Assembly: GCF_963970025.1 (NCBI RefSeq) | Contig: NZ_OZ018776.1 | Location: forward strand, 620,001 to 684,000 | Length of the DNA: 64,000 bases | DNA from: Rickettsia helvetica | GTDB taxonomy: Bacteria > Pseudomonadota > Alphaproteobacteria > Rickettsiales > Rickettsiaceae | Direction of reading: 5' to 3' | In this document: in pieces, positions 31,141-40,785 of the stretch | How positions within the stretch are numbered: position 1 is the stretch's first letter | How the letters are laid out: every line of letters begins with the position of its first letter | The notes under the pieces: model-generated | Database searches by the model: none | What the model was told of the DNA's origin: nothing | The model's input: the letters and a program-made list of their open reading frames with translations, nothing else | Position numbers and translations under genes: made by a program

Positions 31141-31216
31141 TGGTGCCAATGTGGGGATTTGAACCCCAGACCTACGCATTACGAATGCGCCACTCTACCA
31201 GCTGAGCTACATCGGC
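31141..31216 (-). tRNA. tRNA-Thr (anticodon CGT)
   Basis: The minus strand reads GCCGATGTAGCTCAGCTGGT, with anticodon stem GCGCA and loop TTCGTAA, then the T-loop GGTTCAAATC and the acceptor CATTGGC, followed by A and an encoded CCA. The acceptor pairs well with one G-T. Anticodon CGT (positions 34-36) reads ACG codons. A TATAAT-like box lies about 15 bases upstream on the minus strand. Confidence 0.95.
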
Positions 31217-31283
31217 TGAAAATATTATTATATTATGCTGAATTAGAAATTGTATGAATATTGCTCTTACAGCTTATTTCCTT

Positions 31284-31402
31284 GTCATTGCGAGAAGAAA
31301 CTGTAAGTTTCGACGAAGCAATCCAGTATAAAAATGCTAAAATTAGCATTTTTTGTTACTTTTTATGGATTGCCACGCAGCCTATAGCTGCTCACAATGA
31401 CG
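31284..31402. repeat. CGTCATTGCGAGA-type palindromic repeat downstream of bamA
   Basis: Starts GTCATTGCGAGAAGAAACTG, has GACGAAGCAATCCAGTATAA and TTATGGATTGCCACGCAG inside, and ends GCTGCTCACAATGACG. Confidence 0.8.
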
Positions 31403-31431
31403 ACTTGGTATCCATGCAGTAATGCTATAAT

Positions 31432-33738
31432 TTAAAGATGCGTCGAAAATCTTAAATGGAAGTGCTGTGTATCATCATATTTCTTCTTCTTAACCGGGAA
31501 GCCCCAATCCATTCTGATCGGTGCAAAACGTGTTACCCAAATAAAGCCGAAACCAACGGAAGCTCTAAGCGATTTATCGTTATAAAAACCGTTTGGAGTT
31601 TGATATTGTTTCTTATTTAGACCTACTCCCCCAACGCTTCCTAAATCCATAAAGACTGCACCGGTTAAATTAAATTCCTCAGGTACAGGTGTTGGGAAAT
31701 TAAGCTCTGTTGAAAACGTATAATATCGCTCCCCGCCAAGTCCTTCATTAGTGACCTTTTCACGAGGTCCAACCCCACCGCTTGCAAAGCCTCTTAAACT
31801 ATAATCACCTAAATTAAAGCGATCGGAAATTCTAATAATTTTTCCTCCAAGCCCTGCAATATCACCACCGGAAGCAGATAATTTTAAAGTAAGCTTGTTA
31901 TGTATAAAAGATTTATAATATTTACAGTCAACTTCATGTTTTATATATTTGTTATCACCTCCAACGCCGGCAAATTCTTGTGTGCCGCTTACTAAATAAC
32001 CGTTCTTTGGAACAATTTTATTATCGGTTTGATCATAAGTAATAGTATGTCCTATAGCAGAAGTAATGAATCTTCCCATTTGTTCTTGTAAAAATATTGA
32101 ACTTGATGGAGTAGGAGCACTTAGAATATCACGTTTGATTAAATAATCTATTTCGTGACCTAAATCCTCTTTAATTTCATAACCAAGAGAAGTTTTAACT
32201 CCTATAGAGTGTAACTTATAGCTTTGATCAGTGGTATTTAATACGCTAGCACCGCGTCCTGTATAGTTTCTAAATGCGTTTACGCCAAGTGATAAATCAC
32301 GATCTAAAAAGTGCGGTTCGGTAATACCGCCGTAATAGCTTGTAGTGTTTTTACTTACTTGTACACCGGCATTAAGCAGTTTACCGGTACCGACTAAATT
32401 ACGCTCTAGGAAAGAGAAACGTCCGAATAAGCCGCCGGCAGTATTATATCCTAAATCAAAACCTATAGAGGAAGTAGATTTTTCATCAACTTCAACGTTA
32501 ACATCATATTTATCTTTAGCTTTAGTCGGAGCTAAGCTAATTGCTACTTTCTCAAAATAATCTAAATTTCTAAGATTACGCTCACCTTTTTCAATATATG
32601 AACGGTTAATTATATCACCTTCTTCTGTTTTAAATTCTCTTCTTATAACATGGTCTTCAGTTTTAAGGTTATTAATAATATTAATTTTATTAATATAAAC
32701 CTTATCGGCTTTCTCAATAATAAATTTAATATCTGCAGTATGATGAGCATTTTTCATTATATCCGGATAAACATTTACCGCAGGGTAACCGTTCGCTGTA
32801 AAATATTCTCCGATTTTTTCAGCTATATCATCAACCATTTTCATATTGAAAACCTTGCCTTGCTTAATATTAACAATTTTATTAAGCGGTGTTATATCTA
32901 TATTAGTTAATTTATTGTCTATCGTAACATTACCGAAGCTATATTTTTCTCCCTCTTCAATGGAATAGGTAAGGGTGAAATATTCTTTAGTATTATTGAG
33001 TTCTGCCGATGCCGAAATTACTCTAAAATCTGCAAAACCTACAGATTGATAAAACCCTCTTAGTAATTCTTTATCATACTCCACTCTATCAGGATCGTAA
33101 GTATCGTTACTGTCTAAAAAACGAAACCAACGAGATTCTTTAGTTAAAACAATAGATTTAAGTTCTGAATCACTATAATGTTCATTGCCGCTAAAATAAA
33201 TATATTTAATACCGGTTTTTGGTCCTTCTGCTATATCAAAAATAACCTTAACTCTGGTGTTTTCTAAATTTTCGATTTTAGGTGTTACTGTAGTAGCAAA
33301 ACATCCGCTACGTTTATAAATTTCTAATATTTTCTTTACATCTAATTCAATTTTAGCTTGGCTAAGAGATTCGCCCGATATTGTATAAATTTCTTTAGCG
33401 AGCATATTAGTTTTGATTTTAGAATTACCGCTAAATACTACGCTACTTATAAAAGGTGTTTCAGTAACATTGACTATTAAATTACCCTCATTTGTTATAT
33501 GCATATTTATATTTCTAAAAAGTGAGGTGGCATATAAACGTTTTATTGCCTCATCTTCTTTAGAATTATTATAGGTTTCTCCTACCTTAAGCTTTAAATA
33601 GCTCTCAATAGTAGAACGCTCAACCCTATGGTTACCTTCGATAGTTATTTTACGAATTACAGAGTCAGCTAATGAAATATGATAATAAAAAATCGTTAAT
33701 AATAAAATTATTAACTTACTAATTGATCTGATTTTCAC
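31432..33738 (-). CDS. bamA: Outer membrane protein assembly factor BamA
   Basis: 768 residues. It inserts beta-barrel proteins into the outer membrane. Signal peptide MKIRSISKLIILLLTIFYYH, five POTRA domains (first KITIEGNHRVERSTIESYL) and a C-terminal 16-stranded barrel with YSLRGFASGGVGPRE, which contains the conserved loop-6 RGF, and the last strand ending FHLRFSTHL. It follows rseP, separated by a repeat. BamD, a partner, is at the other end of the window. Confidence 0.97.
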   Translation of the reverse strand: MKIRSISKLIILLLTIFYYHISLADSVIRKITIEGNHRVERSTIESYLKLKVGETYNNSKEDEAIKRLYATSLFRNINMHITNEGNLIVNVTETPFISSVVFSGNSKIKTNMLAKEIYTISGESLSQAKIELDVKKILEIYKRSGCFATTVTPKIENLENTRVKVIFDIAEGPKTGIKYIYFSGNEHYSDSELKSIVLTKESRWFRFLDSNDTYDPDRVEYDKELLRGFYQSVGFADFRVISASAELNNTKEYFTLTYSIEEGEKYSFGNVTIDNKLTNIDITPLNKIVNIKQGKVFNMKMVDDIAEKIGEYFTANGYPAVNVYPDIMKNAHHTADIKFIIEKADKVYINKINIINNLKTEDHVIRREFKTEEGDIINRSYIEKGERNLRNLDYFEKVAISLAPTKAKDKYDVNVEVDEKSTSSIGFDLGYNTAGGLFGRFSFLERNLVGTGKLLNAGVQVSKNTTSYYGGITEPHFLDRDLSLGVNAFRNYTGRGASVLNTTDQSYKLHSIGVKTSLGYEIKEDLGHEIDYLIKRDILSAPTPSSSIFLQEQMGRFITSAIGHTITYDQTDNKIVPKNGYLVSGTQEFAGVGGDNKYIKHEVDCKYYKSFIHNKLTLKLSASGGDIAGLGGKIIRISDRFNLGDYSLRGFASGGVGPREKVTNEGLGGERYYTFSTELNFPTPVPEEFNLTGAVFMDLGSVGGVGLNKKQYQTPNGFYNDKSLRASVGFGFIWVTRFAPIRMDWGFPVKKKKYDDTQHFHLRFSTHL

Positions 33739-33797
33739 CTAAAACCTTCTTTAAGATTTAAATATTCTATGGTTTAATGCATTAGCTACAAATTCAT

Positions 33798-33919
33798 CGT
33801 CATTGTGAGGAAAAACTGTAAGTTTTGACGAAGCAATCCAGAAAAAAACTCTGTAAGTCAGAATTTTTTTATTATTTTTTCTGGATTGCCACGCAGCCTA
33901 CGGCTGCTCGCAATGACGA
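33798..33919. repeat. CGTCATTG-type palindromic repeat between rseP and bamA
   Basis: Starts CGTCATTGTGAGGAAAAACT and ends GCTCGCAATGACGAT; the inner GAAGCAATCCAGAAAAAAAC and TTTTCTGGATTGCCACGC arms pair. Confidence 0.8.
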
Positions 33920-34005
33920 TAAAGTTCTCCTACACTAATACATTTAAACATAATCAATGTTCCACTATAGTGGATAATATTAGTCAGAGCAAGTAAATCT
34001 ATTAT

Positions 34006-35079
34006 TTAAGAAAACAAATTTTGTATATCGTTGGAAACAGAAATTATAATAAGAAAAATTATGATTATTGCTCCTAATTGTAACAAAATATTTTTAGTCT
34101 TAGGATTCGGTAATTTACCTGTAATTGCTTCATATAATATAAATACTAAATGTCCGCCGTCAAGCACCGGTATAGGTAGTAAGTTAAGTAACCCTAAATT
34201 AACGGAAAGCATTGCTATAAATAATAGATACATTTGGCTTCCCCCCGCTATAGATTTTCCTGACTCTTTAGCAATAGCTACCGGTCCTTCTATCTCATCG
34301 AATGAACGTTTTCCTACAATCATTTGCGATATTGCTTTTAGAGTTAAAGCAGACATATCTATAGTAGTATTAATAGCTTCCCAAAATCCTCCTAAAACTC
34401 CTATTTTAGTATGAATAGGTTCATTTTTAGCTATAATACCGATGCGAAGAGTTTTCTTAACTTTCTTTTCTTTGGGAGGCGATATAATTATTTCTTGAGG
34501 CATTATATTAACGATAAATTCCTCATTTTTTCTTTCTATAGTTAAAGCAGAAGAACTAAAGCCGTTAATTAATATTTCTTTCTGCACATCCCCGAAATCT
34601 TTAACAGATTTATCGTTAACCTTAACAATTTTATCTCCTTCTCTTAAGTCTGCTCTCTCTGCTGGTGATGAAGCTACTACATCACCTATTATAGGAGGAA
34701 TCTCTGTTTTTCCAAAGTAACAATAAAAACCTGCAAATATTATTATGGCAAGTAAATAATTAATTAACGGACCTGCTGCAACTATTAAAAAACGTTCTAA
34801 ACAAGATTTAGCATAAAAAGCTACTTTTTCGTTAACTTCTTTAGTCTTATCCATAAGGTTGCGATCATAGCCGTAAATCTTGACATAGCCGCCAAGCGGT
34901 ATAAGACAAATCTTCCACCTAACTCCTTGTTTATCGGTAATACCTATTAGTTCTTTACCGAAACCTATCGAGAACTCCTCAACTTTTACATTAAAATATC
35001 GAGCAATGCAATAATGCCCAAACTCATGGATAAATACCAAGATACTGATGGTTATAATAAATCCGATTATAGATAACAT
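34006..35079 (-). CDS. rseP: Site-2 zinc metalloprotease RseP
   Basis: 357 residues. Intramembrane protease of the M50 family; in E. coli RseP cuts RseA in the sigma-E stress response and removes signal-peptide remnants. The HExxH motif is [15 protein letters not shown], a PDZ domain has [20 protein letters not shown], and the second catalytic motif is [15 protein letters not shown]. The gene precedes bamA, the conserved envelope order. No RseA homologue is seen here. Confidence 0.95.
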   Translation of the reverse strand: MLSIIGFIITISILVFIHEFGHYCIARYFNVKVEEFSIGFGKELIGITDKQGVRWKICLIPLGGYVKIYGYDRNLMDKTKEVNEKVAFYAKSCLERFLIVAAGPLINYLLAIIIFAGFYCYFGKTEIPPIIGDVVASSPAERADLREGDKIVKVNDKSVKDFGDVQKEILINGFSSSALTIERKNEEFIVNIMPQEIIISPPKEKKVKKTLRIGIIAKNEPIHTKIGVLGGFWEAINTTIDMSALTLKAISQMIVGKRSFDEIEGPVAIAKESGKSIAGGSQMYLLFIAMLSVNLGLLNLLPIPVLDGGHLVFILYEAITGKLPNPKTKNILLQLGAIIIIFLIIISVSNDIQNLFS

Positions 35080-35146
35080 AAAAATTTTATAAGTTTACTA
35101 ATAAATTATTTTAAGGTATAAATTGCAAGGTTACAGATATCATTTT

Positions 35147-35339
35147 GTCATTGTGAGTGGGTGTATTGCCTGCGTGGATGCCACATCGTCATTGCGAGCG
35201 ACTGAAAGGAGCGTGGCAATCCAGTAAAAAATTCTGTAAATCAGAATTTTTTACTGGATTGCTTCGTCACAATTTTCAATTTTTCCTCGCAATGACGGTG
35301 AAACTGATACACGCAGGCAATACACCCACTCACAATGAC
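35147..35339. repeat. Nested palindrome with 30-base perfect outer arms
   Basis: Outer arms at 35147-35176 and 35310-35339 are exact complements, starting GTCATTGTGAGTGGGTGTAT and ending ATACACCCACTCACAATGAC. They enclose a complete CGTCATTGCGAG-type module (35187-35298) with its own arms. It lies between divergent rseP and nusB. Confidence 0.88.
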
Positions 35340-35368
35340 GAAAATTAAATTTTAAATTTCTTTTCTCT

Positions 35369-35839
35369 ATGAGTTCAAATAAAATTAATAAAAAGTCGAT
35401 TGCACGTATTGCAGCAGTACAAGCTGTTTATCAAAACATATTGCAAAATAACGAAGATATAGATGATATTATGCAAAACGTACTTTCTTTTTATCAAAAT
35501 AATAATTCTATAACAGATTTACCGGAGAATTTAAAAATATCATTAAGTATAAGTCATTTTAAAATGCTGGTAAAGTCAGTATTTGAAAATATTAATAAAC
35601 TAGACGAAATTATCGACAATCATTTAACAAATGATAAAGATCCTGCACATATGCCGATCTTACTCCGAGCTTTATTGCGTGCCGGTATATGTGAGCTATT
35701 ATTTTGCCCTACTACGCCTGCTAAAGTAGTAATCAACGAATATACGGACATAGCAAATGACATGTTAAATGAACACGAGATCGGTTTTGTTAATTCCGTA
35801 TTAGATAAAATAGCAAAGGAAAATAAAAAAATCCCATGA
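35369..35839 (+). CDS. nusB: Transcription antitermination protein NusB
   Basis: 156 residues, helical. NusB with NusE binds boxA in rRNA leaders. [18 protein letters not shown] and [18 protein letters not shown], then [20 protein letters not shown], are the family blocks. It overlaps rlmE by 4 bases (ATGA), so the two are translationally coupled. Confidence 0.93.
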   Translation: MSSNKINKKSIARIAAVQAVYQNILQNNEDIDDIMQNVLSFYQNNNSITDLPENLKISLSISHFKMLVKSVFENINKLDEIIDNHLTNDKDPAHMPILLRALLRAGICELLFCPTTPAKVVINEYTDIANDMLNEHEIGFVNSVLDKIAKENKKIP

Positions 35840-36519
35840 TAAATAATTTAAGCGGTTATAGAAATAAATTTGTTAGAGTGAAGACTTCTAAAAAACGTAC
35901 CGTTTCCTCTAATAACTGGTTAAAACGACAATTAAACGATCCGTATGTTGCAAAAGCACGCATGGAAGGCTTTAGGTCGAGAGCTGCATATAAACTACTT
36001 GAAATTCATGAAAAATTTAAACTTTTTACTCCTAACATGAAAATTGTTGATTTAGGGGCAGCCCCTGGGGGATGGAGTCAAGTAGCTTCCAAGCTTATTA
36101 AAGCTTCGGATAATAACCTAAATAATAAAATAATCTCTATCGATTTATTAGAAATCGAACCTATTGCTGGAGTTGAATTTCTTCAAAAGGACTTTTTTGA
36201 AGAAGATACGGAAGAATTAATTATTCAGGCTTTAGACGGTAAAGCTGATATGGTAATGAGTGATATGGCATCAAATACCATAGGTCATAAAGCTACAGAC
36301 CATATAAGAACCTTACTTTTATGTGAGCAAGCTTTTGAATTTGCTTTAAAAGTACTAAAACCCTCCGGTCATTTTATTGCTAAAATTTTTCGTGGCGGTG
36401 CAGAAAACGAATTATTAAATAAAGTGAAGCGTGAATTTAGAACGGTGAAACATTTTAAACCTTCATCCAGCCGCAGCGAATCTACGGAAATCTATTTAGT
36501 TGCTCTAAATAAGAAATAA
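35836..36519 (+). CDS. rlmE: 23S rRNA (uridine-2'-O-)-methyltransferase RlmE
   Basis: 227 residues, FtsJ/RrmJ type. It methylates U2552 of 23S rRNA late in 50S assembly. [21 protein letters not shown]-binding [16 protein letters not shown] and the catalytic tetrad (K-D-K-E) within [14 protein letters not shown] and [13 protein letters not shown] are present. It is downstream of nusB, and an AT-rich palindromic element follows as a likely terminator. Confidence 0.96.
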   Translation: MINNLSGYRNKFVRVKTSKKRTVSSNNWLKRQLNDPYVAKARMEGFRSRAAYKLLEIHEKFKLFTPNMKIVDLGAAPGGWSQVASKLIKASDNNLNNKIISIDLLEIEPIAGVEFLQKDFFEEDTEELIIQALDGKADMVMSDMASNTIGHKATDHIRTLLLCEQAFEFALKVLKPSGHFIAKIFRGGAENELLNKVKREFRTVKHFKPSSSRSESTEIYLVALNKK

Positions 36520-36520
36520 T

Positions 36521-36592
36521 GAATATGAAAGGTGAAAGGTGGTTTCCGCCTTTTATATAAATTGATTATATATGTTATTTTTTTATTTAACA
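36521..36592. repeat. AT-rich palindromic element, copy 2 (short)
   Basis: GAATATGAAAGGTGAAAGGT, TTCCGCCTTTTATATAAA and TATATGTTATTTTTTTA repeat the 3' half of the elements at 29111 and 45268. The AAAGGTGG/CCGCCTTT stem with following T-run fits a terminator for rlmE. Confidence 0.7.
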
Positions 36593-37651
36593 TACTAGGA
36601 GAGGATATAGATGATAATTACTCATATCTCCTGTTGTTTTGACTTCTTGAGCATATTCTTGACTGCAGCTTTGAAAATCATTATACATCTCAACTAAATT
36701 AGCTCCAGTTTCAGTTTCAACTATTTGATTATATAAATTATTTTTTAAATTTAGAGTATTTTTAGCATATTTTTGTATTTCTGCTTCCCAATCATCTATG
36801 GTTAAAGTAATATTCTGTTTCAAATCAGAGAAATTAACAAGTCCATGTTTACTGATTCCGGCTATTATTCCCTCAAAGCCTTCGACTATTCCATTAATTC
36901 CTAGGTATTTTGTAACTTTTTGTTTGGCAAAATTATATAAATATAATGCCCATTCTTCTGATTGTGATAGTTCTGTTTTTTTACCAGGAAGTACCATTGT
37001 TGTTTTTCCCAAATGCTTATTAGTAATATTAATAAGATTATGTTTTGCATTATATATCTTGAAATGGGTAGCTAGCTCTTCTATTGGAGTTGTTACTTTT
37101 CCGGTAAATAAATTTTTTTCGATGGCTCTTTCAATTATCGGTTTTGAGCCAGGGCTGTCAAAAGTTATAGATTTATTAAAATGTAAGTTGCGAGAATGTA
37201 TTTCTACTGAGGTTAAATCTGCAATTATTGCTCCAAGTGAATGACCGCTAGTATTAAAACTATATTCTGCGGCTTTACTTAAGCTGCCTAATTTGTTAAT
37301 TACTTCATTAATAAAATCCTGAAGCGGAGTTAGTTTAGTAGGTAAATAGTGAAGAGTGATAAGCCCATCGTCTAATAAATCATATATATTGAATTTTGTG
37401 CCGGCACTAGCAATATGAACTTCTTGAGTTTTTTTATTTATAAATGCGACGGCTTTATAACCATATTTAGCAGTGCTGATATGATCACATGAAGCAGTCA
37501 GTATTTCCCAGCCGCTATCTGTTAATTGTTCATTGATCTTTGATGCTTCTAGATTATAAATATTTAAATCATCTGTTTTATATGCGAGGTCTAATCCTAT
37601 ATAAGCAAGTTTTTTAGTGCTAATATGTTTAGAATTTTTGTGCTTAGACAT
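36587..37651 (-). CDS. Class 3 lipase-like alpha/beta hydrolase, paralogue 1
   Basis: 354 residues from the ATG at 37651 (MSKHKNSKHISTKKLAYIGL); the frame is open 19 codons further, without family support. The nucleophile elbow is FNTSGHSLGAIIADLTSV, with KAVAFINKKTQEVHIASAGT before it resembling the class-3 'vaFRGT' strand and SITFDSPGSKPIIE after it. A late AKHNLINITNKHLGK holds candidate catalytic His residues. No signal peptide is visible. The tail is not lipase-like. Its closest relative is the gene at 38014. Substrate is unknown; Rickettsia use phospholipases to leave vacuoles, but no such role is shown here. Confidence 0.7.
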   Translation of the reverse strand: MSKHKNSKHISTKKLAYIGLDLAYKTDDLNIYNLEASKINEQLTDSGWEILTASCDHISTAKYGYKAVAFINKKTQEVHIASAGTKFNIYDLLDDGLITLHYLPTKLTPLQDFINEVINKLGSLSKAAEYSFNTSGHSLGAIIADLTSVEIHSRNLHFNKSITFDSPGSKPIIERAIEKNLFTGKVTTPIEELATHFKIYNAKHNLINITNKHLGKTTMVLPGKKTELSQSEEWALYLYNFAKQKVTKYLGINGIVEGFEGIIAGISKHGLVNFSDLKQNITLTIDDWEAEIQKYAKNTLNLKNNLYNQIVETETGANLVEMYNDFQSCSQEYAQEVKTTGDMSNYHLYPLLVC

Positions 37652-37825
37652 GTCTATCTCTTTTTTAACCTGTAACCATATTTTATGGTAATTTGAAATA
37701 AAAGTCAACTAATGAGTTAATGTCTATTAAGATATAGAATGTGAATTTATTTTAAAGTATTAAAATACTCTGCAAGCCGCAGTAGATTAAAGAAAATTTA
37801 TAGAGTTGCTTTAAAGTATAGAAGT

Positions 37826-38020
37826 TTACTTTCCTATTAGAGATACTTCTACCCAGTCGTCTTCAATATCTTTTGACTCTAGGGTAGGCTCTTCTATCCC
37901 TTCCGGAGTTGTATTTGAAATAGTATCAATAGCGTTATTGCAAGCTTCTACTATATCTGAAATAGTATTAGCTCCACTGTGTGCTAATCTAGCAATACCG
38001 AAAACAACATACTCTAACAT
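37826..38020 (-). CDS. Small hypothetical protein downstream of lipase paralogue 2
   Basis: 64 residues, starting MLEYVVFGIARLAHSGANTI and ending in an acidic SKDIEDDWVEVSLIGK. It overlaps the upstream lipase-like gene by 7 bases, which suggests coupled translation. It could also be the displaced C-terminus of that protein after a frameshift: paralogue 1 has no equivalent extension. Unrecognised. Confidence 0.45.
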   Translation of the reverse strand: MLEYVVFGIARLAHSGANTISDIVEACNNAIDTISNTTPEGIEEPTLESKDIEDDWVEVSLIGK

Positions 38021-39132
38021 ATCATTGGTATTAAATTATTATTTATATTGCCTATTTGTTCAACTTCCATAGCACAAGATTGTTGCAAATCATTATATGC
38101 CCAATGGAATATATCTACTCCAATCATACTAGTATATTCATCATCAGTAATTCTAGTTGTATCGAGTAAGTATACATCCTTGCCGCTAGATGGAATAGCT
38201 TTAAGTTTTGAAGTATCTTCGTTATTTTCTAATATTTGTTCATTCCAATCGGCTATAGGTAAAACAGCATTATCTTTTAAATCAGCAAAATTCTTTAGCT
38301 TATGATTATTTATTCCTTCAACCATTTTATTAATGCCTAGATATTCTGCAGCTTTGTAAGCGGCAGAGCCAGCCATATTATATAAATATGTCCCCCATCC
38401 TTCTGCTTTTGATGATTCTGACTGCTCGATATTATTTACTTTCGGTAGAATTAAGTGTATTTTACCGGCATGATTATTGGTAGTATTAATAATATTAGGT
38501 TTTGCATTATATATCTCAGAATGTTTAGCTAACTCTTCTAGCGGAGTTATTACTTTTCCAGTAAATAAACCTTGATTTATAGCATATTTAATTACTTCTT
38601 GTGAACCTGGGCTGTCAAAGGTTACGGATTTATTAAAATTTAAATTACGAGAATGTAATTCTACGCCGGTTAAATCTGCAACTATTGCTCCAAGTGAATG
38701 ACCGCTAGTATCAAAAATATATTCTGCAGCTTTCTCAATACCGCCTATTTTTTCAATTACTTCATCAACAAATTTTTGAGCCGTTTTTAGTTTATTAGGA
38801 GCATAATGGAAAATGATAAGTACATCATCCCATACATCATTCATATCTGCTTTTGTGCCGGCACTAGCAATATGAATGGCCTTAGTTTCTTTATTTATAA
38901 ATGCAACAGCTTTATAACCATATTGAGCTGTATTTGCATTATCACAAGAAGCAGCAAGTATTTCCCAACCACTGCCTACTAAATGACTACCATTCATCAT
39001 TAATGCTTCTGTAAGATATCGATTTGTATCATCTGTCTTATACGCAAGATTTACTCCTAAATGGGCAAATTCCTTATGGTTTATAGCATTTGTAGGAATT
39101 TCTGTTATAGTTAAAGATTCAAATTCTTTCAT
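38014..39132 (-). CDS. Class 3 lipase-like alpha/beta hydrolase, paralogue 2
   Basis: 372 residues. It shares long blocks with paralogue 1: AYKTDDTNRYLTEAL, SGWEILAASCDNANTAQYG, AVAFINKETKAIHIASAGT, IFDTSGHSLGAIVADLTGV and KSVTFDSPGSQEVIKYA. The Ser of GHSLG, the AGTK oxyanion-side strand and the DSPGS loop are all present, so the fold and nucleophile look intact. No signal peptide. The C-terminal 100 residues (ending NINNNLIPMIC) are less conserved between copies. Tandem duplication with divergence is the simplest history. Confidence 0.7.
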   Translation of the reverse strand: MKEFESLTITEIPTNAINHKEFAHLGVNLAYKTDDTNRYLTEALMMNGSHLVGSGWEILAASCDNANTAQYGYKAVAFINKETKAIHIASAGTKADMNDVWDDVLIIFHYAPNKLKTAQKFVDEVIEKIGGIEKAAEYIFDTSGHSLGAIVADLTGVELHSRNLNFNKSVTFDSPGSQEVIKYAINQGLFTGKVITPLEELAKHSEIYNAKPNIINTTNNHAGKIHLILPKVNNIEQSESSKAEGWGTYLYNMAGSAAYKAAEYLGINKMVEGINNHKLKNFADLKDNAVLPIADWNEQILENNEDTSKLKAIPSSGKDVYLLDTTRITDDEYTSMIGVDIFHWAYNDLQQSCAMEVEQIGNINNNLIPMIC

Positions 39133-39326
39133 TTATATTTCCAACATTAGTTTATCTTAATTACCACAGAATACGGAATTTTTTAACAAATGTCAAGTAT
39201 TAATATTAACATCCATTAAGTTACTATTAAATAAAAAATTGATATTTTATTACACAGTGCATTTGCATTATACTCAAAAACCATGAAATATGATAATTTA
39301 AATTTAATAAAGAGGAAACAATGTTT

Positions 39327-39872
39327 TCATCTAATAACATCCTTTGCTCTCTTTTCAAAAGCTATAATCATTTTTTCGGTTGCTTTGGTAAAATAAGTGC
39401 CAATTAATTTATCCAGTATTACGGACTTCATTTTAAAATCAATAAAGAATTTTAATTCAGTTCCTGCCGTGCATGGAACAAATTGCCAAGTACTTTTTAA
39501 ATATTCAAAAGGTCCTGAAATAGCTACCGTATTAATCAAATATATTCCATCATCTGTTATTTCGCTTGTAACTCGTGAGTTATATTTTTCTGAAAAGCCT
39601 TTTAACTGAATTACTAACTCAGCAATGATCTCATTGTTATAGTCAATTGATTTGGACTCGCCTACAGCGTCGCTCGTCGCTCTCCTATTAGTTATAGGCT
39701 TCGCTCCTCGCTCCTTGTATCCAAATCCAACTGAATTGACTATATCTTCTGAAATGATTCTAGCGGCAGAACACCAAGGCAAGAATTTAGGGTAAGACTC
39801 TACATCCCACACCAAATCAAACAATTTCTGTGGCTTGTAAGGTAAAACCTTAATTTGCTCAAATGATGGCAT
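39327..39872 (-). CDS. RatA/COQ10-like START-domain protein with in-frame repeat
   Basis: 181 residues against about 145-150 for the family. [36 protein letters not shown] and the C-terminal [20 protein letters not shown] mark the RatA/COQ10 family; mitochondrial COQ10 binds ubiquinone. Residues of about 46-78 ([20 protein letters not shown] and [12 protein letters not shown]) come from a palindromic repeat at 39640-39742. The frame is preserved. It lies just downstream of the SDHAF4-like gene. Confidence 0.85.
   Translation of the reverse strand: MPSFEQIKVLPYKPQKLFDLVWDVESYPKFLPWCSAARIISEDIVNSVGFGYKERGAKPITNRRATSDAVGESKSIDYNNEIIAELVIQLKGFSEKYNSRVTSEITDDGIYLINTVAISGPFEYLKSTWQFVPCTAGTELKFFIDFKMKSVILDKLIGTYFTKATEKMIIAFEKRAKDVIR
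39640..39742. repeat. Palindromic element inside the RatA-like gene
   Basis: Ends AGTCAATTGATTTGGA and TCCAAATCCAACTGAATTGACT are near complements; the centre has GCTCGTCGCTCTCC and GCTCCTCGCTCC. Ends and centre differ from RPE-1. Confidence 0.75.
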
Positions 39873-39876
39873 AATA

Positions 39877-40011
39877 TTAGAAATCTGTTACTTTACCTTT
39901 ATGCTGCCAGTCCCCGTACCTAGTAGGCTCCAAGCCTTTAACACCGCCAATTTCTTTTTCTTTTGGCAAATTTTCTTCTTCTAATATATTATTATTTTTT
40001 TCATTCTTCAT
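39877..40011 (-). CDS. SDHAF4 / DUF1674-like small protein
   Basis: 44 residues. The C-terminus [23 protein letters not shown] matches the conserved [19 protein letters not shown] end of SDHAF4-type proteins, which in mitochondria bind FAD-loaded SDHA and guard it before complex II assembly. The first half is charged ([19 protein letters not shown]). It starts at 40011, 9 bases from the divergent rsmE start, and ends 5 bases before the RatA-like gene. The short length explains why it is easily missed. Confidence 0.85.
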   Translation of the reverse strand: MKNEKNNNILEEENLPKEKEIGGVKGLEPTRYGDWQHKGKVTDF

Positions 40012-40020
40012 AGTAATAAT

Positions 40021-40785
40021 GTGAGATTTAATCGTATTTATATTAATAGTAGTTTAGCTGAAAATAGCAAGATAGAATTAGCAAACGATCATATTCATTA
40101 TATTAAAACGGTGCTACGTCTTAAAGTAAATGATGGCTTGCGTATCTTTAACGGTACGGATGGAGAATTTTTAGCACAAATTACCGATATAGGTAAGCCT
40201 AACCTATCGGTTAGGCTTAAAGAACAGTTAAAAAAGCCTTATACGGAATCTGCTTTAACTCTTGCTATTGCTATAATAAAGCAAGATAAATTAATGCTTG
40301 CAATAAATATGGCTACGCAACTAGGCGTAACTAAAATTATTCCGTTAATTACGAGGCGATGTCAATTTAGATCGGTAAATATCGAACGTTTAACAAAATG
40401 TGTGATTGAGGCAACAGAGCAATCAGAACGTCTTACTCCCCCGATAATTGAAAAAGCTATCACAATACAAGATTATCTTAAAAAGAATAATAATTTGATG
40501 TTATATGCTAATGAACATGCAAAAGAAGAAAATTCTATATTACGAATTTCATCATCACTTAATAATAGGTATATAACTATTATTGTAGGACCGGAGGGAG
40601 GCTTTACTAATGATGAGCTGGAACTTCTTGCCTCATATAAGAATACAAAATCTGTAAGTTTAGGAAGTAATATATTACGTGCTGAAACAGCAGCAATAAC
40701 TGCTATAGCACAAGTGAGGTTGTTACGATGTCATTCCCCGCGAAAGCGGGAATCTAATCACTCTGAATGTCATCCCGCGACTTGA
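40021..40785 (+). CDS. rsmE: 16S rRNA (uracil-1498-N3)-methyltransferase RsmE
   Basis: 254 residues starting at GTG 40021 ([20 protein letters not shown]). SPOUT enzyme making m3U1498 in 16S rRNA. The knot motifs [18 protein letters not shown] and [20 protein letters not shown] are complete. After QVRLLR, the last residues, [18 protein letters not shown], are read from palindromic repeats that replace the original stop. Divergent from the SDHAF4-like gene. Confidence 0.93.
   Translation: MRFNRIYINSSLAENSKIELANDHIHYIKTVLRLKVNDGLRIFNGTDGEFLAQITDIGKPNLSVRLKEQLKKPYTESALTLAIAIIKQDKLMLAINMATQLGVTKIIPLITRRCQFRSVNIERLTKCVIEATEQSERLTPPIIEKAITIQDYLKKNNNLMLYANEHAKEENSILRISSSLNNRYITIIVGPEGGFTNDELELLASYKNTKSVSLGSNILRAETAAITAIAQVRLLRCHSPRKRESNHSECHPAT

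Noticed and set aside
31036..31257. 73-residue plus-strand ORF (MVKPRYDTNAFF...)
   Set aside because: It runs through a repeat and the antisense strand of tRNA-Thr; CGDLNPRPTHYECATLPAEL is the well-known false translation of a tRNA.
33798..35339. CRISPR array
   Set aside because: The repeats are palindromic modules of variable length scattered between genes, with no regular spacers and no cas genes.
35157..35348. 63-residue plus-strand ORF upstream of nusB
   Set aside because: Entirely within the nested palindrome at 35147-35339.
38014..38305. Plus-strand ORF MPICSTSIAQDC
   Set aside because: Antisense shadow of the lipase-like gene.
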